From contig JBDSHZ010000159.1 of NCBI GenBank assembly GCA_039918235.1, positions 1-8,855 of the forward strand: DNA of 8,855 nt. The letters are read 5' to 3'. Source of the stretch: Pseudopedobacter sp039918235 (GTDB lineage: Bacteria > Bacteroidota > Bacteroidia > Sphingobacteriales > Sphingobacteriaceae). The translations under genes were made by a program, and so were the position numbers. A model generated the notes under the pieces. The model saw nothing but the letters and a program-made list of their open reading frames with translations, did not search any database and had not been told where the DNA came from. Positions 1-6,486 of the stretch are shown here, one piece after another (position 1 is the first letter of the stretch; every line of letters begins with the position of its first letter).

Positions 1-1
1 A

Positions 2-1066
2 AATCATTACGGCAATCCTTCTTCCATCCATGCACATGGTAGGGAAGTACGCACCTTAGTGGAGAAAGCCAGAAAAACTGTGGCGAGCTTGTTAAATACT
101 GCTCCTGCAAACATATTTTTTACTTCCGGAGGTACAGAAGCTGATAATACAGCAATAAAATGTGCCATTCATGATTTCGGAATTACCCATGCCATTACCT
201 CAAAAATTGAGCACCACGCTGTTGGTAATCCCCTAGAAATGTTAGAAAAACAGGGTAAAATAAAGTTAAGCTATGTAAATGTTGATGAAAAAGGAAATAT
301 AGATTACAAACATTTAGAAGAACTTTTAGAAACCAATGAGCGCACATTTGTGTCTTTAATGCATGCCAATAATGAGTTAGGAACATTAACGGATATTCAA
401 AAAGTTGGCGAAATCTGCGAAGCTTATAATGCTATTTTTCATTCAGACACGGTGCAAACCATGGGGCATTATCCTCATGATTTAAGTAAGTTAAAGGCAC
501 ATTTTATTGTTGGCGCAGCGCATAAATTACATGGCCCAAAAGGTGTCGGCTTTTTATATGTAAACCCAACCATTAAAATTAAACCAATGATTTTAGGTGG
601 TGCTCAGGAGAGAAATATGCGTGGTGGTACAGAAAATGTTTACGGCATTGTTGGTTTTGCAAAAGCTTTAGAAATGGCTTACGCAGAGATGGATCATCAT
701 CAAAAACATATTCAGCATTTGAAAAATTATATGAAAGAGGAATTGCAACAGGCAGTTCCAGAGATTCATATCAATGGAGAATTAGAGGAATCAAAAAGTT
801 TATACACAGTTTTAAATGTGTGTTTCCCTAAAATGGATATGGCAGAAATGTTATTGTTCAATTTAGATATCAGCGGTATTTCTGCTTCTGGCGGAAGTGC
901 TTGTTCTTCAGGCTCTAATATTGGGTCGCATGTACTTACTGCAATTGGGGCCGATCCTGAAAGACCATCTGTAAGGTTTTCTTTTTCAAAACTAAATACT
1001 AAAGAAGAGATTGATTTTGTGGTAGGGAAAGTGAGGGAGATTTTTGCGCCTAAAATTCCAGCATAA
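2..1066 (+). CDS. Cysteine desulfurase (NifS/IscS-type, PLP-dependent), 5' end cut by window edge
   Basis: The reading frame is open from base 2, and the residues before the GTG at 59 (YGNPSSIHAHGR) are a conserved desulfurase motif. The gene therefore begins outside the window and the GTG is not its start. The enzyme takes sulfur from L-cysteine, leaving alanine, and passes it as persulfide to Fe-S assembly or tRNA thiolation. Numbering from the GTG codon, GGTEADN is at 24-30. The PLP lysine is K156 in AAHKLHGPKG, codon 524-526. The RGGTEN motif is at 188-193. The catalytic cysteine is C282 in SGGSACSSGS, codon 902-904. This is the long-loop, group I arrangement. No iscU or other Fe-S scaffold gene follows. 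A [2Fe-2S] ferredoxin lies 4 kb away on the other strand, so a functional link is speculation. The family call is secure; the exact sulfur acceptor is not visible. Confidence 0.95.
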   Translation, partial: NHYGNPSSIHAHGREVRTLVEKARKTVASLLNTAPANIFFTSGGTEADNTAIKCAIHDFGITHAITSKIEHHAVGNPLEMLEKQGKIKLSYVNVDEKGNIDYKHLEELLETNERTFVSLMHANNELGTLTDIQKVGEICEAYNAIFHSDTVQTMGHYPHDLSKLKAHFIVGAAHKLHGPKGVGFLYVNPTIKIKPMILGGAQERNMRGGTENVYGIVGFAKALEMAYAEMDHHQKHIQHLKNYMKEELQQAVPEIHINGELEESKSLYTVLNVCFPKMDMAEMLLFNLDISGISASGGSACSSGSNIGSHVLTAIGADPERPSVRFSFSKLNTKEEIDFVVGKVREIFAPKIPA

Positions 1067-1126
1067 ATTAATACTGGCAGGTTATTTGTTTATTTCTAAA
1101 TGTAAATCATTTATTTAAACATTTAA

Positions 1127-1133
1127 AAGGAGG
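1127..1133 (+). promoter_or_regulatory. Strong Shine-Dalgarno (AAGGAGG) of the 67-codon gene
   Basis: AAGGAGG lies 5 nt before the ATG at 1139. Bacteroidota genes rarely use such sites, and I see no comparable one before the other genes here. It fixes the start codon and suggests efficient translation. A small inverted repeat (TAAATG at 1097-1102, CATTTA at 1108-1113, with a second CATTTA at 1120-1125 next to the site) could modulate access, but that is weak. Confidence 0.7.
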
Positions 1134-1138
1134 CAAAC

Positions 1139-1342
1139 ATGTCACAAAGTCCAGTAGAAAAATTGAATGAGATTAAAGAAAAAGAACTGAAATTAAAAGA
1201 AGAACAGATTGCCAATGGCGAAACTGTTGAAAATTCAGACAATAGCTTAAAAGTAGAGAAAAAAGGTTCTTATACGGTAAATGCTGGTGATAAAGCCAGA
1301 ACGAATAAAGGTGCTATCGGGATAGATAGAGATGTAATTTAA
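1139..1342 (+). CDS. Small highly charged protein of unknown function (67 aa)
   Basis: I do not recognise the family. The protein has no signal peptide, membrane segment or cysteine, so it is probably cytosolic. Residues 5-27 are rich in Lys and Glu with leucine/isoleucine spacing (VEKLNEIKEKELKLKEEQIA), which suggests an amphipathic helix or short coiled coil. The second half is polar, with a glycine-containing tail ending GAIGIDRDVI. That it is a real gene is supported by a strong AAGGAGG 5 nt before the ATG, its isolation between two other genes, and a good intrinsic terminator starting about 20 nt after the stop. It sits 72 nt downstream of the cysteine desulfurase and may share its transcript, since no terminator hairpin is evident between them. 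Confidence is high that it is expressed and nil on its role. Confidence 0.75.
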   Translation: MSQSPVEKLNEIKEKELKLKEEQIANGETVENSDNSLKVEKKGSYTVNAGDKARTNKGAIGIDRDVI

Positions 1343-1363
1343 AAACATTCAATTTATAATTTC

Positions 1364-1393
1364 AACGCTTCGAATTTCGAGGCGTTTTTTTTT
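1364..1393 (+). terminator. Intrinsic terminator of the 67-codon gene
   Basis: AACGCTTCGA (1364-1373) pairs with TCGAGGCGTT (1377-1386) over 10 bp with one G-U pair, around a 3-nt loop. A run of nine T follows from 1385 to 1393. It separates the small gene from the metallo-hydrolase gene. Confidence 0.88.
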
Positions 1394-1435
1394 GAACTTT
1401 TTATAACCGATATTGTTTAACTAAAAAAGAACATC

Positions 1436-2344
1436 ATGAAAAGAAGAAAATTTTTAATGAACGGAGGGTTCACTTTAGGCGCATTGGCTTTAAGCAGCTA
1501 TACTTCATTTGCTTCTGTATTAGATAACGCCTGGGCTTACAATATCAAAATGATTACAGATAATATTGGGGTTTTTACAGAGCAGGGAGGAACTATTCTT
1601 TTTTCCATCTCGGATGCTGGTTTGGTAGTGGTTGATTCTCAATTCCCTGACCCAGCTCAGCATTTGATTGATGAGCTAAAGAAAAAATCAGAAAAGCCAT
1701 TTAATTTATTGATTAATACGCATCATCATGGAGACCATACCAGTGGAAACATCAAATTTAAAGGTTTAGTAAACCATGTGGTGGCGCATCAGAATTCTGC
1801 TACAAACCAAAAAAGAGTTGCAGATGAAGCAATCAAAGCAGGAAAGAAAGTTACAGAGCAATACTATCCTGATATGACTTTTGATAAAGACTGGAAATAT
1901 AAATCAGGAGGAGAAAATATAAAAGCATATTATTTTGGAGCAGGACATACCAATGGCGATGCCATGATCCATTTCCCTAATGAAAATGTAGTCCATATGG
2001 GCGATCTGGTTTTTAACCGTCGTTTCCCATTTATTGATAAAACAGCCGGAGCGGATATCCACAGTTGGATAAAGGTTTTGGACAAAGCAACGGATACCTT
2101 CGGAAACAAAACGACTTATGTTTTCGGCCATGCTTTGGATCCTGAAAAAATAACAGGTAATCAAGAAGATGTAAAAGCATTTCAGAATTATTTAGAGAAG
2201 CTTTTAAGTTTTGTTGATCAAGAAATAAAAGCTGGAAAATCAAAAGAAGAAATTTTGAAAGCCACAACTATTCCCGGAGCTGAAGAGTGGAAAGGGGATG
2301 GGATCAGCAGAAGTTTAGATGCTGCCTATCAAGAATTAACCTAG
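1436..2344 (+). CDS. Metallo-beta-lactamase-fold hydrolase, Tat-exported
   Basis: This is a 302-residue binuclear zinc hydrolase of the MBL superfamily. The metal ligands are all present: HxHxDH at 96-101 (THHHGDH), H171 in GAGHTNGD, D190 in HMGDLVF and H232 in FGHALDP. The D190 bridging position is of the glyoxalase II-like type found in many non-lactamase MBL enzymes. The N-terminus (KRRKFL, residues 2-7, then a hydrophobic stretch to about residue 22) is a twin-arginine signal peptide, with likely cleavage after A26 (SFA/S), so the enzyme probably folds in the cytoplasm and acts in the periplasm. The gene is a single unit, with a terminator before and after it. The substrate is unknown: lactamase, lactonase, thioesterase or sulfur-oxidation-associated roles are all possible, and beta-lactam resistance should not be assumed. 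Confidence 0.9.
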   Translation: MKRRKFLMNGGFTLGALALSSYTSFASVLDNAWAYNIKMITDNIGVFTEQGGTILFSISDAGLVVVDSQFPDPAQHLIDELKKKSEKPFNLLINTHHHGDHTSGNIKFKGLVNHVVAHQNSATNQKRVADEAIKAGKKVTEQYYPDMTFDKDWKYKSGGENIKAYYFGAGHTNGDAMIHFPNENVVHMGDLVFNRRFPFIDKTAGADIHSWIKVLDKATDTFGNKTTYVFGHALDPEKITGNQEDVKAFQNYLEKLLSFVDQEIKAGKSKEEILKATTIPGAEEWKGDGISRSLDAAYQELT

Positions 2345-2346
2345 GT

Positions 2347-2375
2347 AAAAAGCCATCTTTAGAGATGGCTTTTTT
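2347..2375 (+). terminator. Intrinsic terminator of the MBL hydrolase gene
   Basis: A perfect 12-bp stem, AAAAAGCCATCT (2347-2358) with AGATGGCTTTTT (2363-2374), encloses a TTAG loop and ends in a T tract. It begins 2 nt after the stop codon. The A-rich 5' arm would make it work on the other strand too, but no gene there needs it. Confidence 0.92.
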
Positions 2376-2396
2376 ATTTATCATGATGGAATTTTC

Positions 2397-2404
2397 TATT
2401 TTTG
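2397..2404 (+). promoter_or_regulatory. Candidate -7 box (TAnnTTTG) of the GNAT gene
   Basis: TATTTTTG matches the Bacteroidota -7 consensus exactly and ends 4 nt before the ATG at 2409. Initiation would then fall at or next to the start codon, giving a leaderless or nearly leaderless mRNA. No TTG is found at the ideal 19-nt spacing upstream, where the preceding terminator lies, so the call is only moderate. Confidence 0.4.
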
Positions 2405-2408
2405 ACAG

Positions 2409-2840
2409 ATGGATTTGATAGCAGTGAAAAAAGTAGAAGCTGAAGAAGAGTTGAAGAAAGTCTTTAAGATTAGAACAACTGTTTTTGTAGAAGAGCAAAA
2501 TTGCCCACCAGAACTGGAATGGGAAAACGAAGATGTTTCTAACCATTTTTTAGCAACTTATGATTCAACTCCCGCCGGAGCTTGCAGGTGGAGACCAACG
2601 GAAAAGGGTTTTAAATTAGAACGTTTCGCCGTTTTGCCTGAGTATAGAGGAAAAGGAGTGGCTCAAAAAATGGTAAAAACTTTATTAGAAGATTTGCCAT
2701 CTCAAGCAAATTATGTTTACTTACATGCACAGCTGGATGCGATGCCTTTATATGCAAAATTTAATTTTATTGCGGAAGGACCTCTATTTGAAGAAGCGGG
2801 AATCCAGCATTATAAGATGGTTTTGAAAAATAAGGATTAA
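2409..2840 (+). CDS. GNAT-family N-acetyltransferase (YjcF/ElaA-like)
   Basis: At 143 residues this is a single GNAT domain that transfers an acetyl group from acetyl-CoA to an unknown amine. The N-terminal part IRTTVFVEEQNCP (21-33) and the acidic stretch after it are typical of the YjcF/ElaA group. Motif A, the acetyl-CoA pyrophosphate loop, is LERFAVLPEYRGKGVA (70-85), with the Q/RxxGxG/A signature as RGKGVA. The end, EEAGIQHYKMVL (128-139), also matches that group as I remember B. subtilis YjcF. The start gives a family-typical N-terminus, and no other ATG would preserve strand beta1. There is no signal peptide, so it is cytosolic. It follows the MBL terminator and probably has its own promoter. 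Its TAA overlaps the stop of the convergent HMG-CoA lyase gene. Confidence 0.9.
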   Translation: MDLIAVKKVEAEEELKKVFKIRTTVFVEEQNCPPELEWENEDVSNHFLATYDSTPAGACRWRPTEKGFKLERFAVLPEYRGKGVAQKMVKTLLEDLPSQANYVYLHAQLDAMPLYAKFNFIAEGPLFEEAGIQHYKMVLKNKD

Positions 2841-3697
2841 AATTTCCCGAAGATTCGAGATGAAAATTCCATTGCTTCTTTAAAAGCTGCTGCATTCAAG
2901 TCAATCCCTTCATTTCGAGTTAAATAGTCTATTACTAACTCAGTAGCAATATTCCCTGTTAGATCATCTGCAGCCATTGGGCAACCTCCATAACCTTTCA
3001 AGGCTGCATCTAAACGGGTGCAACCGGATTCAAATGCCGCTTTTATTTTGTCCGTACTTTCTTCAGGAGTGGAGTGTAAGTGCATTCCCCATTCAATTTT
3101 TGGATATTGTTTGGTAAGGTAGGGGTATATTTCTTTTATTTTATCTGGACTGGAAACTCCTATAGTATCTGAAAGCGCTAATATTTTAATCCCTTTTTGG
3201 ATTAAAGCTTCCGTCCACTGGCTTAAAATTTCCAAATTCCAAGGATCTCCATAAGGATTTCCAAAACCCATAGATAGATATATTACTGTTTCTTTTTTGT
3301 GCTTAACACATAAATCCTGAATTTCGGCAACGTTTTCTAAAGATTTGGCAATGCTGGAGTTGGTATTTCTTTGTTGAAAAGTCTCAGATATGGAAAAAGG
3401 AAAGCCTAAGTAACTGATCTCCTCAAATTCACAAGCATCTTTTGCGCCTCTGGTATTTGCAACAATTGCCAATAATTTGGTTTTGGTATCGCTTAAATTT
3501 AGCTTTTTTACCAATACAGCAGTATCTTTCATTTGCGGAATGGCTTTAGGCGATACAAAACTTCCAAAGTCGATGGTGTCAAAACCTACTTTTAATAGCA
3601 AGTTTATATAATCAGCTTTTAATTGAGTAGGAATAAAATTGTGAATGCCCTGCATGGCATCTCTTGGGCATTCAATTAACTTTATAGACTTTGACAT
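2837..3697 (-). CDS. Hydroxymethylglutaryl-CoA lyase
   Basis: The enzyme splits (S)-3-hydroxy-3-methylglutaryl-CoA into acetyl-CoA and acetoacetate, the last step of leucine breakdown. It is a DRE-TIM barrel protein of 286 residues, close to the normal size. Visible key residues are R12-D13 in ECPRDAMQ, SFVSPKAIPQM (46-56), the metal-binding H206 and H208 in GMHLHS, the catalytic loop cysteine C239 in GYGGCP, and N249 in TGNIATE. The family's usual RDGLQ is RDAMQ here (Gly to Ala), which does not touch the charged catalytic residues. It is probably the last gene of the minus-strand series, 70 nt after the NDH-2 gene with a long hairpin between. I see no TAnnTTTG box of its own, so cotranscription is plausible. 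Related homocitrate-synthase or citramalate-lyase roles are less likely because the HMGCL cysteine loop is intact. Confidence 0.93.
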   Translation of the reverse strand: MSKSIKLIECPRDAMQGIHNFIPTQLKADYINLLLKVGFDTIDFGSFVSPKAIPQMKDTAVLVKKLNLSDTKTKLLAIVANTRGAKDACEFEEISYLGFPFSISETFQQRNTNSSIAKSLENVAEIQDLCVKHKKETVIYLSMGFGNPYGDPWNLEILSQWTEALIQKGIKILALSDTIGVSSPDKIKEIYPYLTKQYPKIEWGMHLHSTPEESTDKIKAAFESGCTRLDAALKGYGGCPMAADDLTGNIATELVIDYLTRNEGIDLNAAAFKEAMEFSSRIFGKF

Positions 3698-3712
3698 GGC
3701 TCATTTGTAATA

Positions 3713-3759
3713 AAGGGAAAACTACAGCTTCGCGATTAAATAAAATGCAGCATTCCCTT
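3713..3759 (-). other. Long imperfect hairpin between the NDH-2 and HMG-CoA lyase genes
   Basis: On the minus strand, AAGGGAATGCTGCA pairs with TGTAGTTTTCCCTT over 14 positions with one U-U mismatch and two G-U pairs, around a 19-nt loop. No clean T tract follows, so it is a weak terminator, an attenuator or an mRNA processing/stability element rather than a classical terminator. It could lower expression of the lyase relative to NDH-2. Confidence 0.45.
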
Positions 3760-3767
3760 GTCTAAAA

Positions 3768-5066
3768 CTATTTAGCAGTAGCTTCTTCCATCATTGATTC
3801 CCTGTTAAATTTACGGATGATTACCCTTGTTCCTCTATCGTAACTAAAATAATTAATAATCCAGTTCATTAAAGTGACTACTTTATTTCTAAAACCAACT
3901 AAGAACAAAAGGTGGATAAACATCCAAGTTAACCAAGCGAAAAAGCCTTGAAATTTCCAATATTTTAAATCTACAACAGCTTTATTTCTACCTACTGTAG
4001 CCATTGAGCCTTTATCAAAATAATCAAAAGCTTTAGTTTTTTCATTGTTGATGATCCTGATAAGATTGGCTGCAAGTTGTTGCCCTTGCTGTATGGCTAC
4101 CTGCGCCACACCGGGATGACCATGTGGAAAATCTTCCGTTTCCATATAGGCAATATCTCCTATAGCGAAAATATTGTCATATCCATTAACCAGATTAAAA
4201 TCAGAGGTTTTAAGCCTTCCTCCACGGGCTAGCTCAGCTTTTTCTAAACCTGGAATCATAGCCCCTTTTACTCCAGCACTCCAAATTACGCCTTTGGTAA
4301 CAATGGTTTCTGTATTATTATAAGTAATCTTTTCTCCATCATAAGCATTTACTCGTGTCTTTTGCATTACAATTACACCCATATTCTCCAAAAACTCCTT
4401 TGCTTTCAATGAAGCCTGTTCGGAGAATGGCTCTAACACCCTTTCACTTCCCTCAATTAAGAATATCCTCATGTTATGTATATCCAGCTCAGGATAATCA
4501 TTCACCAAAACATGGTTTTTTAATTCCGCCAAAGCGCCAGCTGTTTCTACTCCGGTTGGTCCGCCTCCTACAACTACAAAAGTCATTAAAGCTTCTTTTC
4601 TTTCCGGATTTTTTTCTACCAAAGCCTCTTCAAAATTCTGTAAAATCAAAGATCGAAGGTTCAAAGCCTCTGGCACCGTTTTCATAGGCATAGAGAAATG
4701 CTCTATTTCTTTCTGTCCGAAAAAGTTGGTTTCTGAACCGGTTGCAATCACCAAATAATCGTAACTATAATCTCCTATATCTGTTTTAACACATTTATTT
4801 TCTGCATCAATCAGCTGTACATCCGCTACCCTAAAATTAAAGTTTTTTTGATGCTTAAAAACTTTACGCAATGGGAAAGCGATAGAATCCGGTTCTAAAC
4901 CTCCTGTTGCCACTTGATAAAGCAAAGGTTGAAAAGTATGGTAGTTATGCCTATCTAGCATCAGCACCTCTACTTCTTTATTTTTTAATTTTTTAGCGAT
5001 CTGTATGCCACCAAAACCTCCACCAATGATGATTACTTTTGGAAATTGTGTCTTTTGATTTTTCAT
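3768..5066 (-). CDS. Type II NADH:quinone oxidoreductase (NDH-2)
   Basis: This is a 432-residue FAD enzyme that oxidises NADH and reduces quinone at the inner face of the cytoplasmic membrane without pumping protons. The FAD dinucleotide fold is at the N-terminus (GGGFGG, 15-20) and the NAD-binding fold is GGGPTGVETAGALAEL (167-182). The second FAD contact is FAIGDIA (300-306, D304). The NDH-2 quinone-site motif AQxAxQ is present as AQVAIQ (321-326). The C-terminal part (about 375-410) has the aromatic amphipathic membrane-anchoring segment ending FSYDRGTRVI. Length and architecture are those of the family. The gene lies about 80 nt downstream of the ferredoxin gene in the same direction, with repeat-rich spacer between, so operon membership is plausible but not proven. 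No separate promoter box was recognised. Confidence 0.95.
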   Translation of the reverse strand: MKNQKTQFPKVIIIGGGFGGIQIAKKLKNKEVEVLMLDRHNYHTFQPLLYQVATGGLEPDSIAFPLRKVFKHQKNFNFRVADVQLIDAENKCVKTDIGDYSYDYLVIATGSETNFFGQKEIEHFSMPMKTVPEALNLRSLILQNFEEALVEKNPERKEALMTFVVVGGGPTGVETAGALAELKNHVLVNDYPELDIHNMRIFLIEGSERVLEPFSEQASLKAKEFLENMGVIVMQKTRVNAYDGEKITYNNTETIVTKGVIWSAGVKGAMIPGLEKAELARGGRLKTSDFNLVNGYDNIFAIGDIAYMETEDFPHGHPGVAQVAIQQGQQLAANLIRIINNEKTKAFDYFDKGSMATVGRNKAVVDLKYWKFQGFFAWLTWMFIHLLFLVGFRNKVVTLMNWIINYFSYDRGTRVIIRKFNRESMMEEATAK

Positions 5067-5081
5067 GATTTTATTTTTAAT

Positions 5082-5129
5082 GCTGAAAGCATAATGCCTA
5101 AGCTTTCCATTTCAATATTTGCTTTCAGC
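5082..5129. repeat. Inverted repeat in the ferredoxin/NDH-2 spacer
   Basis: GCTGAAAGCA (5082-5091) and TGCTTTCAGC (5120-5129) are perfect 10-bp inverted arms separated by 28 nt. An internal GCTTTC (5102-5107) can compete for the same GAAAGC, so two alternative stems are possible in the mRNA. No T tract follows in the direction of transcription, so this is not a classical terminator. Confidence 0.6.
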
Positions 5130-5148
5130 TTTTAGCCCTCAGCCTTAA
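5121..5148. repeat. Degenerate tandem heptamer, four copies
   Basis: Four consecutive 7-mers on the + strand read GCTTTCA, GCTTTTA, GCCCTCA, GCCTTAA (consensus GCYYTYA). The last copy overlaps the stop codon of the ferredoxin gene (5145-5147), and the first forms one arm of the inverted repeat. Such GCTTTCA-rich intergenic pieces may be a dispersed repeat of the genome, which a single window cannot show. Confidence 0.5.
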
Positions 5149-5465
5149 GTGAGGTCTCCTCTGATTTTTAGGGTAATGCCTTGTAAATGCTCATTCACTC
5201 TCAATTGACATGCCAAGCGACTATCAGATCCTGCATCTGGCAAAGTATCTAACATGTCAAGCTCATTGTCATTGGCTTCGGGCAATTGATCCAAACCCTC
5301 TAAAACCTGAACATGACAGGTTGCACATAAAGCCATTCCACCGCAGGTTGCCAAAATATCGTATTCGTAAGCTTTTAACACTTCCATTAAATTGAGGTTG
5401 ATCTCTTCTGGAATTTCAATTTCCTTTGCTATATCGTCTCTGTCTATTACTGTTAAGTTGATCAT
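5145..5465 (-). CDS. [2Fe-2S] ferredoxin, adrenodoxin type
   Basis: This 106-residue electron carrier has the cluster ligands C41, C47, C50 and C86, in CGGMALCATC (41-50) and RLACQL (83-88). The spacing Cx5Cx2C...C is that of adrenodoxin/Isc-type ferredoxins, not the plant type (Cx4Cx2C). The acidic stretch 55-82, rich in Glu and Asp, is the usual partner-docking surface. It starts 1 nt after the stop of the reductase gene (TAA-C-ATG), so the two are cotranscribed and are very likely a redox pair. It has no signal peptide and is cytosolic. Candidate jobs are Fe-S cluster assembly, an oxygenase/desaturase or heme breakdown. None of those partners is encoded in the window. Confidence 0.95.
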   Translation of the reverse strand: MINLTVIDRDDIAKEIEIPEEINLNLMEVLKAYEYDILATCGGMALCATCHVQVLEGLDQLPEANDNELDMLDTLPDAGSDSRLACQLRVNEHLQGITLKIRGDLT

Positions 5466-5466
5466 G

Positions 5467-6486
5467 TTAGAAGCTGTTTACACCGTAAACGGTGGTGTAC
5501 TTGAAAGATAATTTTTGATCGGGATAAACATGTTTGAAAGCACTTTGGCACATTAACGCTGCTTCGTGGAAACCACTTAGAATAAGTTTAAGCTTGCCTG
5601 GATAAGTATTGATATCGCCAATGGCATAAATTCCCGGAACATTTGTAGAATAATCCTCTGTATTCACCATTATTGCAGACTTTTCAATATTCAGTCCCCA
5701 CTCGGCAATTGGTCCTAGTTTAGGGCTTAATCCGAAAAGTGGAATCAAGTAATCCGCATCAAGTTTACTTTCTTCTTTTGCTTTGTTGAGCAAACTTACT
5801 TCTTGCAAATGACCATTTCCATTGATCTTGGTAAGGTGAGATGATAAAATCAAATTGATTTTCCCCATTTCAGCCAGCTGAAAAACTTTTTCCGCAGAAT
5901 CTGGGGCTCCCCTAAAAGTATCTCCGCGATGCACTAATGTTACTTCTTTTGCAATATTTGCCAAAAAGATAGTCCAATCTAAGGCAGAATCTCCTCCTCC
6001 GGCCAACACAATTTTCTTGTCTCGGAACATTTCTGGATCTTTTACCATATAATTTACCCCTTTCCCTTCAAAAAGCTCCAGATTTTCAATATCTGGTTTT
6101 CTTGGCTCAAAGCATCCTAAACCACCTGCAATCACTACGGCTTTGCAATGTATTTCTGTTTCATCGCTAGTGGTAACTTTGTAAGTGGCATTGTCCAATT
6201 TTTCTAATTGCTCTACTCTTTCTCCAAGGGTAAAACCTGGATCAAAGGGTTTAATCTGAGCCATCAGATTATCCACTAACTCCTGCGCTTTAATTTCCGG
6301 ATAACCCGGAATGTCATATATAGGTTTGTAGGGATAAATTTCTGAAAGCTGTCCGCCAACTTGTGGTAAAGCATCCACCAAATGGCACCTCATTTTTAAT
6401 AAACCTGCCTCAAAAACGGCAAAAAGACCAACGGGGCCTGCGCCAATGATACATAAATCGGTATGAATAATATTTAAGGTTTTCAT
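5467..6486 (-). CDS. Ferredoxin-NADP reductase, thioredoxin-reductase-like (YumC type)
   Basis: This 339-residue FAD enzyme moves electrons between NADPH and ferredoxin. It has FAD-binding GAGPVG (15-20), a PYKPIYDIPGYP segment (52-63), an NADPH-binding fold AGGGDSALDW (162-171), VHRGDTFRG (185-193) and YAIGDI (287-292). The CxxC redox centre of thioredoxin reductase is absent between the two folds, and there is a short aromatic C-terminal tail (KYTTVYGVNSF). Both features mark the YumC-like reductases. I chose the ATG at 6486 because it forms an ATGA overlap with the marR stop and places the FAD motif at the usual distance. A longer in-frame start at 6558 would add 24 unrelated residues inside marR. 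The ferredoxin gene follows at once, giving regulator-reductase-ferredoxin in one unit. Confidence in the partner assignment is high by context. Confidence 0.93.
   Translation of the reverse strand: MKTLNIIHTDLCIIGAGPVGLFAVFEAGLLKMRCHLVDALPQVGGQLSEIYPYKPIYDIPGYPEIKAQELVDNLMAQIKPFDPGFTLGERVEQLEKLDNATYKVTTSDETEIHCKAVVIAGGLGCFEPRKPDIENLELFEGKGVNYMVKDPEMFRDKKIVLAGGGDSALDWTIFLANIAKEVTLVHRGDTFRGAPDSAEKVFQLAEMGKINLILSSHLTKINGNGHLQEVSLLNKAKEESKLDADYLIPLFGLSPKLGPIAEWGLNIEKSAIMVNTEDYSTNVPGIYAIGDINTYPGKLKLILSGFHEAALMCQSAFKHVYPDQKLSFKYTTVYGVNSF

Noticed and set aside
59..61. GTG as start codon of the cysteine desulfurase
   Set aside because: The upstream in-frame residues (YGNPSSIHAHGR) are conserved in the family, so the gene is cut by the window edge.
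1436..2344. Call of the MBL-fold protein as a beta-lactamase resistance gene
   Set aside because: The metal ligands only define the superfamily. The Asp-190 bridging arrangement is shared with glyoxalase II-like and other hydrolases, so the substrate is undetermined.
2304..2546. Open frame of 80 codons on the - strand across the MBL/GNAT junction
   Set aside because: It spans a terminator and the start of a well-supported gene, and its translation is low-complexity Phe/Leu-rich.
4355..4687. Open frame of 110 codons on the + strand inside the NDH-2 gene
   Set aside because: It is antisense to the conserved NAD-binding region, has no family features, and is explained by codon use of the real gene.
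5121..5148. Heptamer array as a CRISPR or attachment site
   Set aside because: Units are 7 nt, degenerate and without spacers; there are no cas or integrase genes.
5467..6486. Annotation as thioredoxin reductase
   Set aside because: The CxxC redox centre is absent between the FAD and NADPH folds, and a ferredoxin gene follows directly.
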